A stretch of 64,000 bases of DNA from an uncultured Collinsella sp. (GTDB lineage Bacteria; Actinomycetota; Coriobacteriia; Coriobacteriales; Coriobacteriaceae): assembly GCA_900546115.1 (NCBI GenBank), contig URBQ01000007.1, forward strand, positions 3,149 through 67,148, given 5' to 3'. The translations under genes and the position numbers were made by a program. Of this stretch, positions 6,665-15,358 are shown piece by piece. Position 1 is the first letter of the stretch. Each line of letters starts with the position of its first letter. Below the pieces are notes generated by a model. It did no database searches, was not told the DNA's origin, and saw nothing but the letters and a program-made list of their open reading frames with translations.

Positions 6665-8815
6665 ATGGCATCCAAATACTCCATGAACGACCGTCCCAGC
6701 TGGCCGCGCCGCGCCATCGTTACCGCCGGCGAGCCTTACGGCAACAAAGGTCTGCACTTTGGCCACGTCGGCGGCGTCTTTGTCCCGGCCGACTTCTTTG
6801 CCCGCTTCCTTCGCGACCGCCTGGGCCGCGAGAACGTCATCTTCACCTCGGGCACCGACTGCTACGGCTCGCCCATCATGGAGAGCTACCGCAAGCTCAA
6901 GGAGAATGAAGGCTACGATAAGTCCATCGGCGAGTATGTCGAGTCCAATCACTCCCGCCAGGCCGCGACCCTCAACAACTACAACATCAGCTGTGACATC
7001 TACGGCGGCTCGGGCCTTGAGCCGGCTGCGCAGATTCACAACGAGGTGACCGCCGAGATTATCGAGCGCCTGCACGAGCAGGGCACCATTTCAAAGCGCT
7101 CCACGCTGCAGTTCTACGACGCCAAGGCCGGCACGTTCCTCAACGGCCGCCAGGTGATTGGCCGCTGCCCCATTCAGGGCTGCAAGTCCGAAAAGGCCTA
7201 CGCCGACGAGTGTGACCTGGGCCACCAGTTTGAGCCAGAGGAGCTCATCGCGCCCAAGAGCCAGCTCACCGGCGAGGTGCCCGAGCTGCGCCCGGTCGAC
7301 AACCTCTACTTCGACCTTCCGGCCTACCTCGACTTTATGAAGACCTACACCGCCAAGCTCGCCCAGAACCCGCAGGTTCGCTCCGTGGTCTCCAAGACCA
7401 TGGAGGAGTGGCTGCTGCCGGCACAGCTCTATATTCAGAACAAGTTCCGCGAGGCTTTCGACGCCGTCGAGGACCAGCTGCCCGAGCACACCGTGCTGGA
7501 GCCCGAGGGCAACAAGAGCAGCTTTACCGTCACCTTCCCCAGCTGGAAGGAGCGCGACGACGCCCACGCGGTGCTCGCCAACGGCGGTGTGCGCTTCCGC
7601 AGCGGCAAGGCGCTCGTGCCCTTCCGCATCACCGGCAACATCGACTGGGGCGTTCCGGTGCCCGAGGTCGACGGCGTATCCGACGTCACCTGCTGGTGCT
7701 GGCCCGAGAGCCTGTGGGCGCCCATCAGCTATACGCGTACCGTACTCGCCCGCGATGCCAAGGCCGCCGGCGTAACCGAGGGTGTCGCCGCCCAGGACGC
7801 CGCCCTTATGGGCGAGCCCTCCGCCGATTCCACGCAGGTTCCCGCACCCACCTACCAGCACAGCTCGCTCGACTGGCGCGACTGGTGGTGCTCGGACGAT
7901 GCACAAATCTACCAGTTTATCGGTCAGGACAACATCTACTTCTACTGCATCGCACAGACCGCCATGTGGGAGGCCCTGGGCTGGGACCTCACGCAGAGCA
8001 CCGTCAGCGCCTGCTACCACCTGCTCTACATGGGCAAAAAGGCCAGCTCGTCCTCGCAGATGCCTCCCCCGCCGGCAGACGACCTGCTCAACCACTACAC
8101 CTGCGAGCAGATGCGTGCGCATTGGCTGTCGCTCGGCCTGTCCGAAAAGCCGGTGAGCTTTAGCCCCAAGGCATACGACACCCGCGTGACCGGCAAGGAC
8201 AAGGACGGCAACGAGGTGCGCGCCTGCGACGACAAGCGCGTCATCGATCCGGCCCTTAAGGAGAGCGCCCTTTTGACCGGCGTGTTCAACCGCTTGGCCC
8301 GCAGCTGCTTCTACGGCGTCGCCGTCAAGGAGGGCGACGAGAGCCCCTATCGCAACGGCTGCATCCCCGCCGGTGCGGCCTCTGCCGCCGTGGTCGAGGC
8401 CGCCGAGCAGGCCGCCCTTGCCTTTGAGCAGGCCATGTACAAGTTCGAGACGCACCGCGCGCTTGCCGTGTGCGACGACTACCTGCGTGCCGCCAACAAG
8501 CGCTGGAGCGATGCCTCCAAGGCCGCCAACAAGCTCGAGGGCGAGCCGGCCAATGCCGCGATGACGCAGGCCCTCGTCGACGCCTTTACCGAGCTGCGCG
8601 TGGCGACCGTGCTCATGCACGGCATCGTCCCTGCCGGCTGCGAGCTCATCTGCGAGTACTTCGACGTCGACCCGGTCGCTTTCTTTAGCTGGGATAACAT
8701 CTTTGCCTCCACGGACGAGTTCGTGGAGATCCTGGGCGAGAAGCCCGGCGAGCACCGCGTGAAGCCGCTGCCCCCGCGCTTCGACTTCTTTAGCAAGCAC
8801 GAAAGCCAGTACTAA
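6665..8815 (+). CDS. Methionyl-tRNA synthetase-like protein with degenerate KMSKS motif
   Basis: The 716-residue protein has the MetRS layout: a class I Rossmann fold with HFGH at residues 31-34, a connective-peptide zinc knuckle (RCPIQGC then CDLGHQF, near residues 162-188), a second Rossmann half, and a helical anticodon-binding domain with ANKRW near 604. MetRS charges tRNA-Met in the cytoplasm. The KMSKS loop is not recognisable: the equivalent stretch reads GKKASSSSQ (K458-Q465), followed by MPPPP. ATG 6665, with AAGGAG upstream, replaces an earlier in-frame start at 6572. Either the Ser-rich loop works in this lineage or the protein has another role and a canonical metG lies elsewhere. 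Confidence 0.8.
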   Translation: MASKYSMNDRPSWPRRAIVTAGEPYGNKGLHFGHVGGVFVPADFFARFLRDRLGRENVIFTSGTDCYGSPIMESYRKLKENEGYDKSIGEYVESNHSRQAATLNNYNISCDIYGGSGLEPAAQIHNEVTAEIIERLHEQGTISKRSTLQFYDAKAGTFLNGRQVIGRCPIQGCKSEKAYADECDLGHQFEPEELIAPKSQLTGEVPELRPVDNLYFDLPAYLDFMKTYTAKLAQNPQVRSVVSKTMEEWLLPAQLYIQNKFREAFDAVEDQLPEHTVLEPEGNKSSFTVTFPSWKERDDAHAVLANGGVRFRSGKALVPFRITGNIDWGVPVPEVDGVSDVTCWCWPESLWAPISYTRTVLARDAKAAGVTEGVAAQDAALMGEPSADSTQVPAPTYQHSSLDWRDWWCSDDAQIYQFIGQDNIYFYCIAQTAMWEALGWDLTQSTVSACYHLLYMGKKASSSSQMPPPPADDLLNHYTCEQMRAHWLSLGLSEKPVSFSPKAYDTRVTGKDKDGNEVRACDDKRVIDPALKESALLTGVFNRLARSCFYGVAVKEGDESPYRNGCIPAGAASAAVVEAAEQAALAFEQAMYKFETHRALAVCDDYLRAANKRWSDASKAANKLEGEPANAAMTQALVDAFTELRVATVLMHGIVPAGCELICEYFDVDPVAFFSWDNIFASTDEFVEILGEKPGEHRVKPLPPRFDFFSKHESQY

Positions 8816-8840
8816 GGCACGCCAGCAGCGGCGTGCCCGG

Positions 8841-8858
8841 AAAGTAGTCAATTTGGGA
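8841..8858 (+). repeat. Short copy of the dispersed intergenic repeat
   Basis: AAAGTAGTCAATTTGGGA lies in the gap between two plus-strand genes, just before the ribosome binding site of the next one. The GTAGTC and TGGGA blocks match the longer copies at 5858-5967 and the copy at 52997. Confidence 0.6.
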
Positions 8859-8874
8859 TGGGAAGGAAAGACGG

Positions 8875-9978
8875 ATGTCCAAGCCGCGTCGTCGTAAGCA
8901 AAAAAAGCAGGTCAAGGCCGAGCTCAAGCTTAGGCAGTTTGCTGCTACCGAGCTTTCCGACCAGCTTGCCGCCCTTCCCTGCGCTGCCGACCTGCCACGC
9001 TTTATGGTCGACACGGTCGCCGGCGCCTATGCGCCCGCCGATGCCGAGCTCATGATCGAGGGCTTCGGCGCCGCGGCCACACGCCCGGTCACACTGCGCG
9101 CCAACACGCTCAGGGCGACCGCCGAGGACATCGCTGCGGCGCTCGATGCCGCCGGCATCGCCCACCGCCCCGTCGCATGGTACCCGGACGCTTCCATCCT
9201 GCCCGAGGCCCAGGTTTCCGACCTGTGGGACCTCGACATCTACCGCGACGGCAAGATCTACTTGCAAAGTCTGTCGTCCATGATGCCGCCGTTGGTCTTG
9301 GGCGCCCAGGCCGGCGAGGACATCCTGGACATGTGCGCGGCCCCCGGCGGCAAGACGACGCAGATCGCCGCCCTCACCCAGGGCCAGGCACACCTCACCG
9401 CCTGCGAGATGAGCATTCCCCGCGCCGAGAAGCTCGAAGCCAACCTCCACCGCCAAGGCGCAAAAAACGTGCCCGTCATGCGCATCGACGCACGCGAGCT
9501 CGACGAGTTCTTCCGCTTTGACCGTATCCTGCTCGACGCTCCCTGTACCGGCACGGGCACAGTCGTCAGCGGCAACGAGAAGAGCCTGCGCGGCCTCACC
9601 GAGCAGTTGCTGAGCAGGTGCGCCCGCTCGCAGCGAGCACTTCTGGACCGCGCCATGGGAGCCCTCAAACCGGGCGGCACGCTCGTCTATTCGACTTGTT
9701 CGATCTTGCCGCAGGAAAACGAGGACGCCCTGCAAGAGGCCCTCGACAAGCACATGGACTGCGAGCTTATCCCCCTCGATGGCACGCCGAGCGAAAGTGA
9801 GGCACGCCGCGCCCAGGAAGCTGGTGAGGAGCCGCGCATCGAGTCCAACGCCCTGACCGAAGCCATTGCCGCGGGTCAGGTATCGGCCATCGCCAACGGC
9901 CTGCCCGGCACGCTCACCATTCCGCCCAGCCGCGACTTTGAGGGCTTCTACATTGCCCTGATCCGAAAACGCAGTTAG
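8875..9978 (+). CDS. RsmB/NOP2-family RNA cytosine-C5 methyltransferase
   Basis: The 367-residue SAM-dependent enzyme methylates C5 of cytosine in rRNA or tRNA. It has a basic N-terminal 20 residues, a substrate-binding region, then the catalytic domain with the SAM loop MCAAPGGKTTQ near 158, motif IV LLDAPCTGTG near 220, and the catalytic Cys in YSTCS near 269. Both cysteines of the family are present. It lacks the C-terminal PUA or NusB additions of some members, so it could be RsmB-, RsmF- or YebU-type; the exact target base cannot be assigned. GGGAAGGAAAG precedes the ATG. Confidence 0.9.
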   Translation: MSKPRRRKQKKQVKAELKLRQFAATELSDQLAALPCAADLPRFMVDTVAGAYAPADAELMIEGFGAAATRPVTLRANTLRATAEDIAAALDAAGIAHRPVAWYPDASILPEAQVSDLWDLDIYRDGKIYLQSLSSMMPPLVLGAQAGEDILDMCAAPGGKTTQIAALTQGQAHLTACEMSIPRAEKLEANLHRQGAKNVPVMRIDARELDEFFRFDRILLDAPCTGTGTVVSGNEKSLRGLTEQLLSRCARSQRALLDRAMGALKPGGTLVYSTCSILPQENEDALQEALDKHMDCELIPLDGTPSESEARRAQEAGEEPRIESNALTEAIAAGQVSAIANGLPGTLTIPPSRDFEGFYIALIRKRS

Positions 9979-10016
9979 CGCACGGATCCAAAACTCAACA
10001 AGCTATCTCCGTGCGC
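9978..10016. terminator. Weak bidirectional terminator between convergent genes
   Basis: GCGCACGGA (9978-9986) pairs with TCCGTGCGC (10008-10016). The loop contains the stop codon of the small minus-strand gene. Only a short GTTT follows, so termination strength is doubtful. Confidence 0.4.
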
Positions 10017-10173
10017 GTTTGCCCTGCTGGTCGCGATGCTGTTTAAGCATCGTGCGCTCCTTGCGTTCGGCCCTTTTGCCCTTAATGGCCGTGACCACAA
10101 AGTAGATGACCGCGGCGGCAACAATTGCGCCCACACACAGGCCAATCGAGCCAAACATTGCTGTCAATTCCAT
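10003..10173 (-). CDS. Small single-pass membrane protein
   Basis: The 56-residue protein begins MELTAMFGSIGLCVG and has one membrane segment at about residues 7-29, followed by a strongly basic tail (KGKRAERKERT, ending KRARR). GAGAGG lies about 8 nt before the ATG, a good ribosome binding site. The hydrophobic-then-basic layout and clean start and stop support a real gene of unknown function. It is convergent with the RNA methyltransferase gene and divergent from the TIM-barrel gene. Confidence 0.7.
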   Translation of the reverse strand: MELTAMFGSIGLCVGAIVAAAVIYFVVTAIKGKRAERKERTMLKQHRDQQGKRARR

Positions 10174-10364
10174 ACCGCGTCACCTCTCTTTTAAACGGGA
10201 CTTTCAAGATAGCACCTCGATCCCCGCCACCACAGCTCCTTCACGTTCGCCGGCCCTTCGGTCTAACGAATTGCGTGGCGGGGAAAAATCAACTCGTCAA
10301 ACGATTTAGCATTCGCAATTCCGGCTGCATCGCGCCGGCCGTCATCGCATAGAATCGAGCTTCC

Positions 10365-11456
10365 ATGGATACCCTCAACGATCTAAATGAGCGCGTCGAC
10401 GCCTTCGTCGGCACCAGCTCCTTCGACACGCCTGCCGCGGCAAACGACCAAGCCCCCATCGATGTGCCCGCCGAGGTTCACGAGGACATCGTCGCCTCGG
10501 TCGATTTCTCCGAGGTCGAGCTCGCAGACGAGTTCACCGAGCCCCAGGTAACCGTGACCCCCAACGGACTGCTCCCCATGGAGCCGCTGCCCATCGACGG
10601 GCGTTTGCGCAAGGCGGCCCTTCGCATGCCTGACGAGATTGAGGAGGCCAGCGGCTTCACGCTCTTTGGCCGCCGCATCAAGTCGCTCATTTACACCACC
10701 GATGTCGCGGTTATCCGCAACTCCAACGCCGATGCCGTTTTTGCGGTCTACCCTTTCACGCCGCAGCCCGCCATTACGCAAGCGCTGCTGACCGTCGCCG
10801 AGTGCCCGGTCTTTGTAGGTGTGGGCGGTGGCACCACCACTGGTAAGCGCTCCGTGCAGATGGCAGCCGTCTCCGAGATGCAGGGCGCGGCGGGATGCGT
10901 GGTCAACTCCCCCGCCACCGCCGAGATGGTCGAGCACATCACCAACATCGCCGACATCCCCGTCATCGCTACGGTCGTTCGCTGCGACGACGATGCCCAC
11001 GCCAAGGTGCGCGCTGGAGCCAAGATTCTCAACATCGCCGCCGGCAAGAACACGCCCCAGGTCCTACGCGAGCTGCGCAAGCACTATCCCAACCTGCCGC
11101 TCATCGCGCCGGGCGGCAAGACGCCAGAGAGCATCCGTGAAACCATCGCCGCCGGCGCCAACGCCATCATCTGGACGCCGCCTTCGGCCCAGCAGCTACA
11201 GACCGACATGATGCAGCGTTATCGCAAGATGAAGGAAGACGCCACACCTGTCATCTCGCACGACGATGTGCCCATTATCGACCAGGTCGCCGCCGCCGAG
11301 GTCAGCCAGGTCGAGAACATGAATCCCGACGTGCCGATTCCCGACGAAGTCATCGAGCGCGTCGCTTCGATCCACGAGCGCGTCGAGGAGCATCGCGCCA
11401 ACCGCGGCCTCAAGCCGTCACTGCACGGCTTCTTCTTCCGCGGAAAGAAACGCTAA
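10365..11456 (+). CDS. TIM-barrel protein of unknown function with acidic N-terminal extension
   Basis: The 363-residue protein has an acidic, probably disordered N-terminal part (residues 1-75), then a (beta/alpha)8-like domain. Glycine-rich loops (VGVGGGTTTGKRS near 150, APGGKTPES near 250, AAGANAIIW near 262) resemble the phosphate-binding loops of indole-glycerol-phosphate- or KDPG-aldolase-like barrels. Related Firmicutes proteins are usually labelled only hydrolase. A helical, charged C-terminus ends FFFRGKKR. The reaction is unknown. It stands alone with a terminator 14 nt downstream. Confidence 0.65.
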   Translation: MDTLNDLNERVDAFVGTSSFDTPAAANDQAPIDVPAEVHEDIVASVDFSEVELADEFTEPQVTVTPNGLLPMEPLPIDGRLRKAALRMPDEIEEASGFTLFGRRIKSLIYTTDVAVIRNSNADAVFAVYPFTPQPAITQALLTVAECPVFVGVGGGTTTGKRSVQMAAVSEMQGAAGCVVNSPATAEMVEHITNIADIPVIATVVRCDDDAHAKVRAGAKILNIAAGKNTPQVLRELRKHYPNLPLIAPGGKTPESIRETIAAGANAIIWTPPSAQQLQTDMMQRYRKMKEDATPVISHDDVPIIDQVAAAEVSQVENMNPDVPIPDEVIERVASIHERVEEHRANRGLKPSLHGFFFRGKKR

Positions 11457-11469
11457 CCCCCAACAGCAA

Positions 11470-11503
11470 GGCCCGCCCCACAAACGTGAGGCGGGCCGTT
11501 TTC
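11470..11503 (+). terminator. Intrinsic terminator
   Basis: The stem GGCCCGCC (11470-11477) / GGCGGGCC (11490-11497) is followed by GTTTTCATTT. It ends the TIM-barrel transcript before the convergent degV gene. Confidence 0.85.
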
Positions 11504-11538
11504 ATTTGAGCAATCATGCAGCGACGTGATGGGGCAAA

Positions 11539-12429
11539 TTAATCCACGCGCTTGTCGCCCATAAAGAAGAGCGCCACCGTACCGGGTCCGGTATGCGAGC
11601 CAATCAGAGTACCGATGTTATTGATCTCAATCTTGCCTTTAAGCTGCGGAACCTGTTCCTCAATCAGCGCCGCAACCGCCTCGGCATCCTCGCGGCACGC
11701 CGAGTGCGACATGATGCACTTACCCGAATAATCCGCACCGTCCTGCACGTGTGCCATCATGGTCTTAGCCATCTCGGAAATCGCGCGCTTCTTAGTGCGA
11801 ATCTTCTCACGTGGCGACAGCCCACCTTCGCAATCGACCGTCATAAGCGGGCAAATCTTAAGCGCCGTGCCGATGATCGCGCTCGCAGCCGAAATGCGAC
11901 CGCCGCGCAGGTAGCTCGACAGATCGGTCGAAAAGAACCAGTGGTGCAGGTTGAGTTTGTGCTCCTCGATCCAGGCGGCCGTCTCGTCGAGTGAAGCCCC
12001 GCTATCGCGCACGTCGGCGGCACATTCCGCCAGCAGGCCAAAGCCCGAAGACGCTGCCAGCGAATCGATGACGCGCACCTTGCCGCCCTGGGGATAGCGA
12101 TCCGCGAGCATCTGCGCCGCAACGCAGGCCGATCCATACGTGCCCGAAATACCCGACGACAACGTCAGGTGCAGCACGTCTTTACCCTCGGCAACAAACG
12201 GCTCCCAAAACTCCTCGTACTCGCCCACGCTCACCTGAGACGTCTTGGGCATGGCGCCCGCGGCAATCTGGGCAAAAAACTCGTCCGGCGTAATCGACTG
12301 ATACAGATCGTCCGTATAGACAACATCGTCGATCTCGTAATGAAAACACACGACGGGGATATTGCGCGACGCAAAGAACTCACGGGTTCGGTCGGCGGCG
12401 GATTCACAGGTCAGGACAAAATCACTCAT
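11539..12429 (-). CDS. DegV family fatty-acid-binding protein
   Basis: The 296-residue cytoplasmic protein belongs to the DegV/FakB fold, which binds a fatty acid and, in FakB, presents it to the FakA kinase. Family features seen: the N-terminal ESAADR (usual form DSxxDL), KTSQVS near 62, LSSGISGTYGSA near 90 (lipid head-group Ser/Thr), and the C-terminal GSHTGPGTVALFF. ATG 12429 has GGAG 6 nt upstream, which favours it over the in-frame ATG 12447. No fakA is in the window, so which kinase it serves is unknown. Confidence 0.9.
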   Translation of the reverse strand: MSDFVLTCESAADRTREFFASRNIPVVCFHYEIDDVVYTDDLYQSITPDEFFAQIAAGAMPKTSQVSVGEYEEFWEPFVAEGKDVLHLTLSSGISGTYGSACVAAQMLADRYPQGGKVRVIDSLAASSGFGLLAECAADVRDSGASLDETAAWIEEHKLNLHHWFFSTDLSSYLRGGRISAASAIIGTALKICPLMTVDCEGGLSPREKIRTKKRAISEMAKTMMAHVQDGADYSGKCIMSHSACREDAEAVAALIEEQVPQLKGKIEINNIGTLIGSHTGPGTVALFFMGDKRVD

Positions 12430-12749
12430 ATGAGGCTCCTTACTCATTGCTGCGCAAATTATCGCACAGTGAGCCTACATACGGTACATATGTCCACTAT
12501 TTACCAAATCGAACCAAAAATAGCGAACATCTTTACCACCATCGTCTCCACCGGCCCCACGCATAAATATCTGAGAAAACACCCTCTGTCGTCTCCACTC
12601 AACCGCCATATCTACCTCAACTAAATCGATTTACCAAACCGTTCAGCCGACAATTCAGCCGCTGGCGCAAAATCGAAACAAAAGCGGCGCATACTGATAA
12701 ACGTTTGACGCTGTTTATCAGTTTTACCAGCTCCATCGGAAGGTGTTTC
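12430..12749. other. Divergent intergenic region degV/fbp
   Basis: These 320 nt must hold the promoters of both divergent genes. The only clear element is the inverted repeat listed at 12693-12722. I see no convincing -35/-10 pair, small gene or terminator in the rest, which is relatively AT-rich. Confidence 0.5.
12693..12722 (+). promoter_or_regulatory. Perfect inverted repeat upstream of fbp (operator or leader hairpin)
   Basis: ACTGATAAAC (12693-12702) and GTTTATCAGT (12713-12722) form a perfect 10-bp inverted repeat with a 10-nt spacer, 27 nt before the fbp start codon. The centre-to-centre distance of 20 bp, two helical turns, suits a dimeric regulator. There is no T-tract, so it is not a terminator. 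Confidence 0.6.
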
Positions 12750-14666
12750 ATGGTCGCATTCGATCGCAACCCGCAAGACTTTAAGTATCTGCGCCTGCTG
12801 TCGAGACAGTTCCCCACCGAGCAATCCGCGTTTACCGAGATCATCAATCTCTCAGCCATCCTCAACCTGCCCAAAGGCACCGAGCATTTTATGAGCGACG
12901 TGCATGGCGAGTACGAGGCCTTTATGCACATCCTCAACAACTGCTCGGGCGTCGTGCGCGAGCATGTCGACGAGATTTTTGGCGACACGCTTACCTTTGA
13001 CGAAAAGGGCGAGCTGTGCACGCTCATCTACTACCCGCACGAGAAGATCGAGCTGGTCCGCAGCCAGCGCGAGGACTCGCCCACCTGGTACAAAACGATG
13101 CTTGACCAGCTCATCATGGTCGCTCGTTCGCTTTCAAGCCGCTACACCCGCTCCAAGGTTCGTAAGGCCATCCCACGCGATTACGCCTACATCATCGACG
13201 AGCTGCTACACACGCATCCGGATGAGAACAACTATCGTGTGCGCTATCACGAGCGCATCGTGGAGTCCATCCTGGAGACCGCAAGCGCCGACGACTTTAT
13301 CGAGTCGCTCGCCTCGCTCATCAAGCGCCTGGCCGTCGACCACCTGCACCTGGTGGGCGACATCTTCGACCGCGGCGGCGGCGCGGCCAAGATTATGGAC
13401 CGTCTGCTCACCTACCATTCACTCGACATCCAGTGGGGCAACCACGACCTGCTGTGGATGGGCGCTGCGGCCGGTGAGCCCGCCTGCATCGCCACGGTGC
13501 TGCGCAACAACCTACGCTACGACAACTACGAGATCCTGGAGAACGACTACGGCATCTCGCTGCGTGAGCTTGTCGCCTTTGCCGATGCCACCTACACCGC
13601 CGGTGAGTCCATCACCCCGCTGATCAAGGCCGTCAACGTCCTACTCTTTAAGCTCGAGGGCCAGATTATCCAGCGCCACCCCGAGTTCGATATGACCGAC
13701 CGCCTGTTACTCGACAAGATCAACCACGACACCGGCACGGTCACGCTCGCCGACGGCAGCGTGTGGCCGCTCACGACCAACGACTTCCCCACCGTCGACC
13801 CGACGGACCCCTATACGCTCACGTCTCAGGAGCAGCACATCATCGACAAGCTCGTGTCCGAGTTTGTCACCGCCGATCACCTGCATCGCCATATCGATTT
13901 CCTCTATTCCCACGGCTCGATGTACAAGGTCGCCAACGGCAACCTGCTGTTCCATGGCTGCGTGCCGCTCAACGAAGACGGCACCTTTAGCAGCATGAAC
14001 TGTCTGGGCACCTGGCACGCTGGCCGCGATTATCTCGATTTTTGCGACCACATCGCCCGCCGCGCCTGGCGCGTGGGCGACCGCGACGCCCTCGACTGGA
14101 TGTGGTACCTGTGGATTGGCTTTAACTCACCCGCCAGCGGACGCCTGGTGCGTACCTTTGAGCGCGCCTATATCGCCGATAAGAGCACCTGGGTCGAGCC
14201 GATGGACCCGTACTTTACGCTTACCAAGTCGCCCTCGGTCTGCGATGACATCATGCGCGAGTTTGGCGTCGTGCCCATGGCATGTTCACCGACCGGCCAC
14301 ATCATCAACGGCCACACGCCCGTTAAAACCACCAAGGGTGAGCAGCCCATCCGCGCCGAGGGCAAACTGCTGGTCATCGATGGCGGCTTCTGCCGCGCTT
14401 ACCATCCCAAGACGGGTATCGCCGGCTATACGCTCATCTCGAGCTCGCGCGGCTGCCGCCTCAAGTCGCACCGGGCCTTTACGACGGTTGCCGAGGCACT
14501 CACGCGCAACGTGGACATCGAAAGCGAGACCAACCGTTTTGACCTAGCAGACCGTCGCCGCATGGTGAGCGACACCGATACTGGCGCCAAGATTCGCAGC
14601 CAGATCCAGGATCTGCGCCAGCTGCTCGATGCATATAGAAACGGTGCTATCGAGGAGCGCGTCTAG
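12750..14666 (+). CDS. fbp: Class III fructose-1,6-bisphosphatase
   Basis: The 638-residue enzyme hydrolyses fructose 1,6-bisphosphate to fructose 6-phosphate in gluconeogenesis. It is the Firmicutes-type class III enzyme with a calcineurin-like metallophosphatase core: MSDVHGEYEAF near residue 50, GDIFDRGG near 208, and WGNHD near 230. Length fits the family (about 640-670). ATG 12750 (MVAFDRN), preceded by GGAAGGTG, is preferred to the upstream in-frame start at 12705, which would add 15 unrelated residues. The inverted repeat 27 nt upstream may mediate carbon control. Confidence 0.95.
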   Translation: MVAFDRNPQDFKYLRLLSRQFPTEQSAFTEIINLSAILNLPKGTEHFMSDVHGEYEAFMHILNNCSGVVREHVDEIFGDTLTFDEKGELCTLIYYPHEKIELVRSQREDSPTWYKTMLDQLIMVARSLSSRYTRSKVRKAIPRDYAYIIDELLHTHPDENNYRVRYHERIVESILETASADDFIESLASLIKRLAVDHLHLVGDIFDRGGGAAKIMDRLLTYHSLDIQWGNHDLLWMGAAAGEPACIATVLRNNLRYDNYEILENDYGISLRELVAFADATYTAGESITPLIKAVNVLLFKLEGQIIQRHPEFDMTDRLLLDKINHDTGTVTLADGSVWPLTTNDFPTVDPTDPYTLTSQEQHIIDKLVSEFVTADHLHRHIDFLYSHGSMYKVANGNLLFHGCVPLNEDGTFSSMNCLGTWHAGRDYLDFCDHIARRAWRVGDRDALDWMWYLWIGFNSPASGRLVRTFERAYIADKSTWVEPMDPYFTLTKSPSVCDDIMREFGVVPMACSPTGHIINGHTPVKTTKGEQPIRAEGKLLVIDGGFCRAYHPKTGIAGYTLISSSRGCRLKSHRAFTTVAEALTRNVDIESETNRFDLADRRRMVSDTDTGAKIRSQIQDLRQLLDAYRNGAIEERV

Positions 14667-14672
14667 CCCCAC

Positions 14673-14715
14673 CCGCGGGGATTGGCTAAACTTGCTGAGT
14701 TTGTCATCCCCGCGG
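14673..14715 (+). repeat. Inverted repeat between fbp and the first gtrA-like gene
   Basis: CCGCGGGGAT (14673-14682) pairs with ATCCCCGCGG (14706-14715), and AAACT-TGCTG-AGTTT forms a second hairpin inside the loop. No T-tract follows, so it is more likely an mRNA-stabilising or attenuating structure than a terminator. Confidence 0.5.
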
Positions 14716-14744
14716 CGCCCCGGCCCCACCATAAGGCAGGTACC

Positions 14745-15140
14745 ATGCAAAAGCTCCTTGCGCAGATCATGAAGTTTGGCGTCGTCGGCGTCATTGCCAC
14801 GGTCATCGACTTTGGCATTATGAATCTGCTCCACTACGGTCTGGGCCTTAACATCCTAATCGCCAACACCAGCGGCTTTATCATCTCACTCATCTTTAAC
14901 TACCTCGCAAGCATGAAATACGTGTTTGCGCACAAGGAAGGCATAAGCCGCCGCCGCGAGTTCGTTATCTTTGTCGTGCTGTCCGTGATCGGCCTGGCAC
15001 TCAACGACGGTATCGTGTTGACACTCAACGCCGGCCTGGGACTCGAGGCCAATATCGCCAAGATCTGCGCCACCGCGCTTGTCATGGTCTACAACTTTGT
15101 GACCCGAAAGATCTTCCTGGAAGGCGACGAGACCAAGTAA
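14745..15140 (+). CDS. GtrA family membrane protein (first of two)
   Basis: The 131-residue product has four predicted membrane helices (about residues 8-28, 36-57, 72-92, 99-119). The GtrA/DPMS signature F.VVGV.AT..DF lies in helix 1, NYLASMKYVFAHK after helix 2 and KIFLEGDE at the end. GtrA proteins are thought to help move prenyl-linked sugars across the membrane. ATG 14745 is chosen because the family alignment begins there and AAGG precedes it. No glycosyltransferase partner is adjacent. Confidence 0.88.
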   Translation: MQKLLAQIMKFGVVGVIATVIDFGIMNLLHYGLGLNILIANTSGFIISLIFNYLASMKYVFAHKEGISRRREFVIFVVLSVIGLALNDGIVLTLNAGLGLEANIAKICATALVMVYNFVTRKIFLEGDETK

Positions 15141-15160
15141 CTCGCAACCTTACAGCTTTA

Positions 15161-15212
15161 CAATGCCCACGGATGACGCGCGTCGAGCGCCGTGTTGTTC
15201 GCGGGCATTGCT
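15161..15212 (+). other. Possible hairpin after the first gtrA-like gene
   Basis: CAATGCCC near 15161 can pair with GGGCATTG near 15203-15212 across a loop of about 35 nt, followed by CTCGTTT. It could be a weak terminator; the long loop makes this uncertain. Confidence 0.25.
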
Positions 15213-15358
15213 CGTTTACGGGCAAGTTTTCAACGTTTGCGGATTAGCTCTTGAATATTTGGCGAGTTCGTATAGTTCTTGGCAAGGACCTTACGTTTCC
15301 CTTGCAAAAGCTCTAAAGTATCCTCTGCTCGATTCATCAACGCATTGGATGTGATTAC

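Noticed and set aside
7091..8851. 586-codon minus-strand frame opposite the MetRS-like gene
   Set aside because: It is an antisense artefact; the plus-strand protein has clear aminoacyl-tRNA synthetase motifs.
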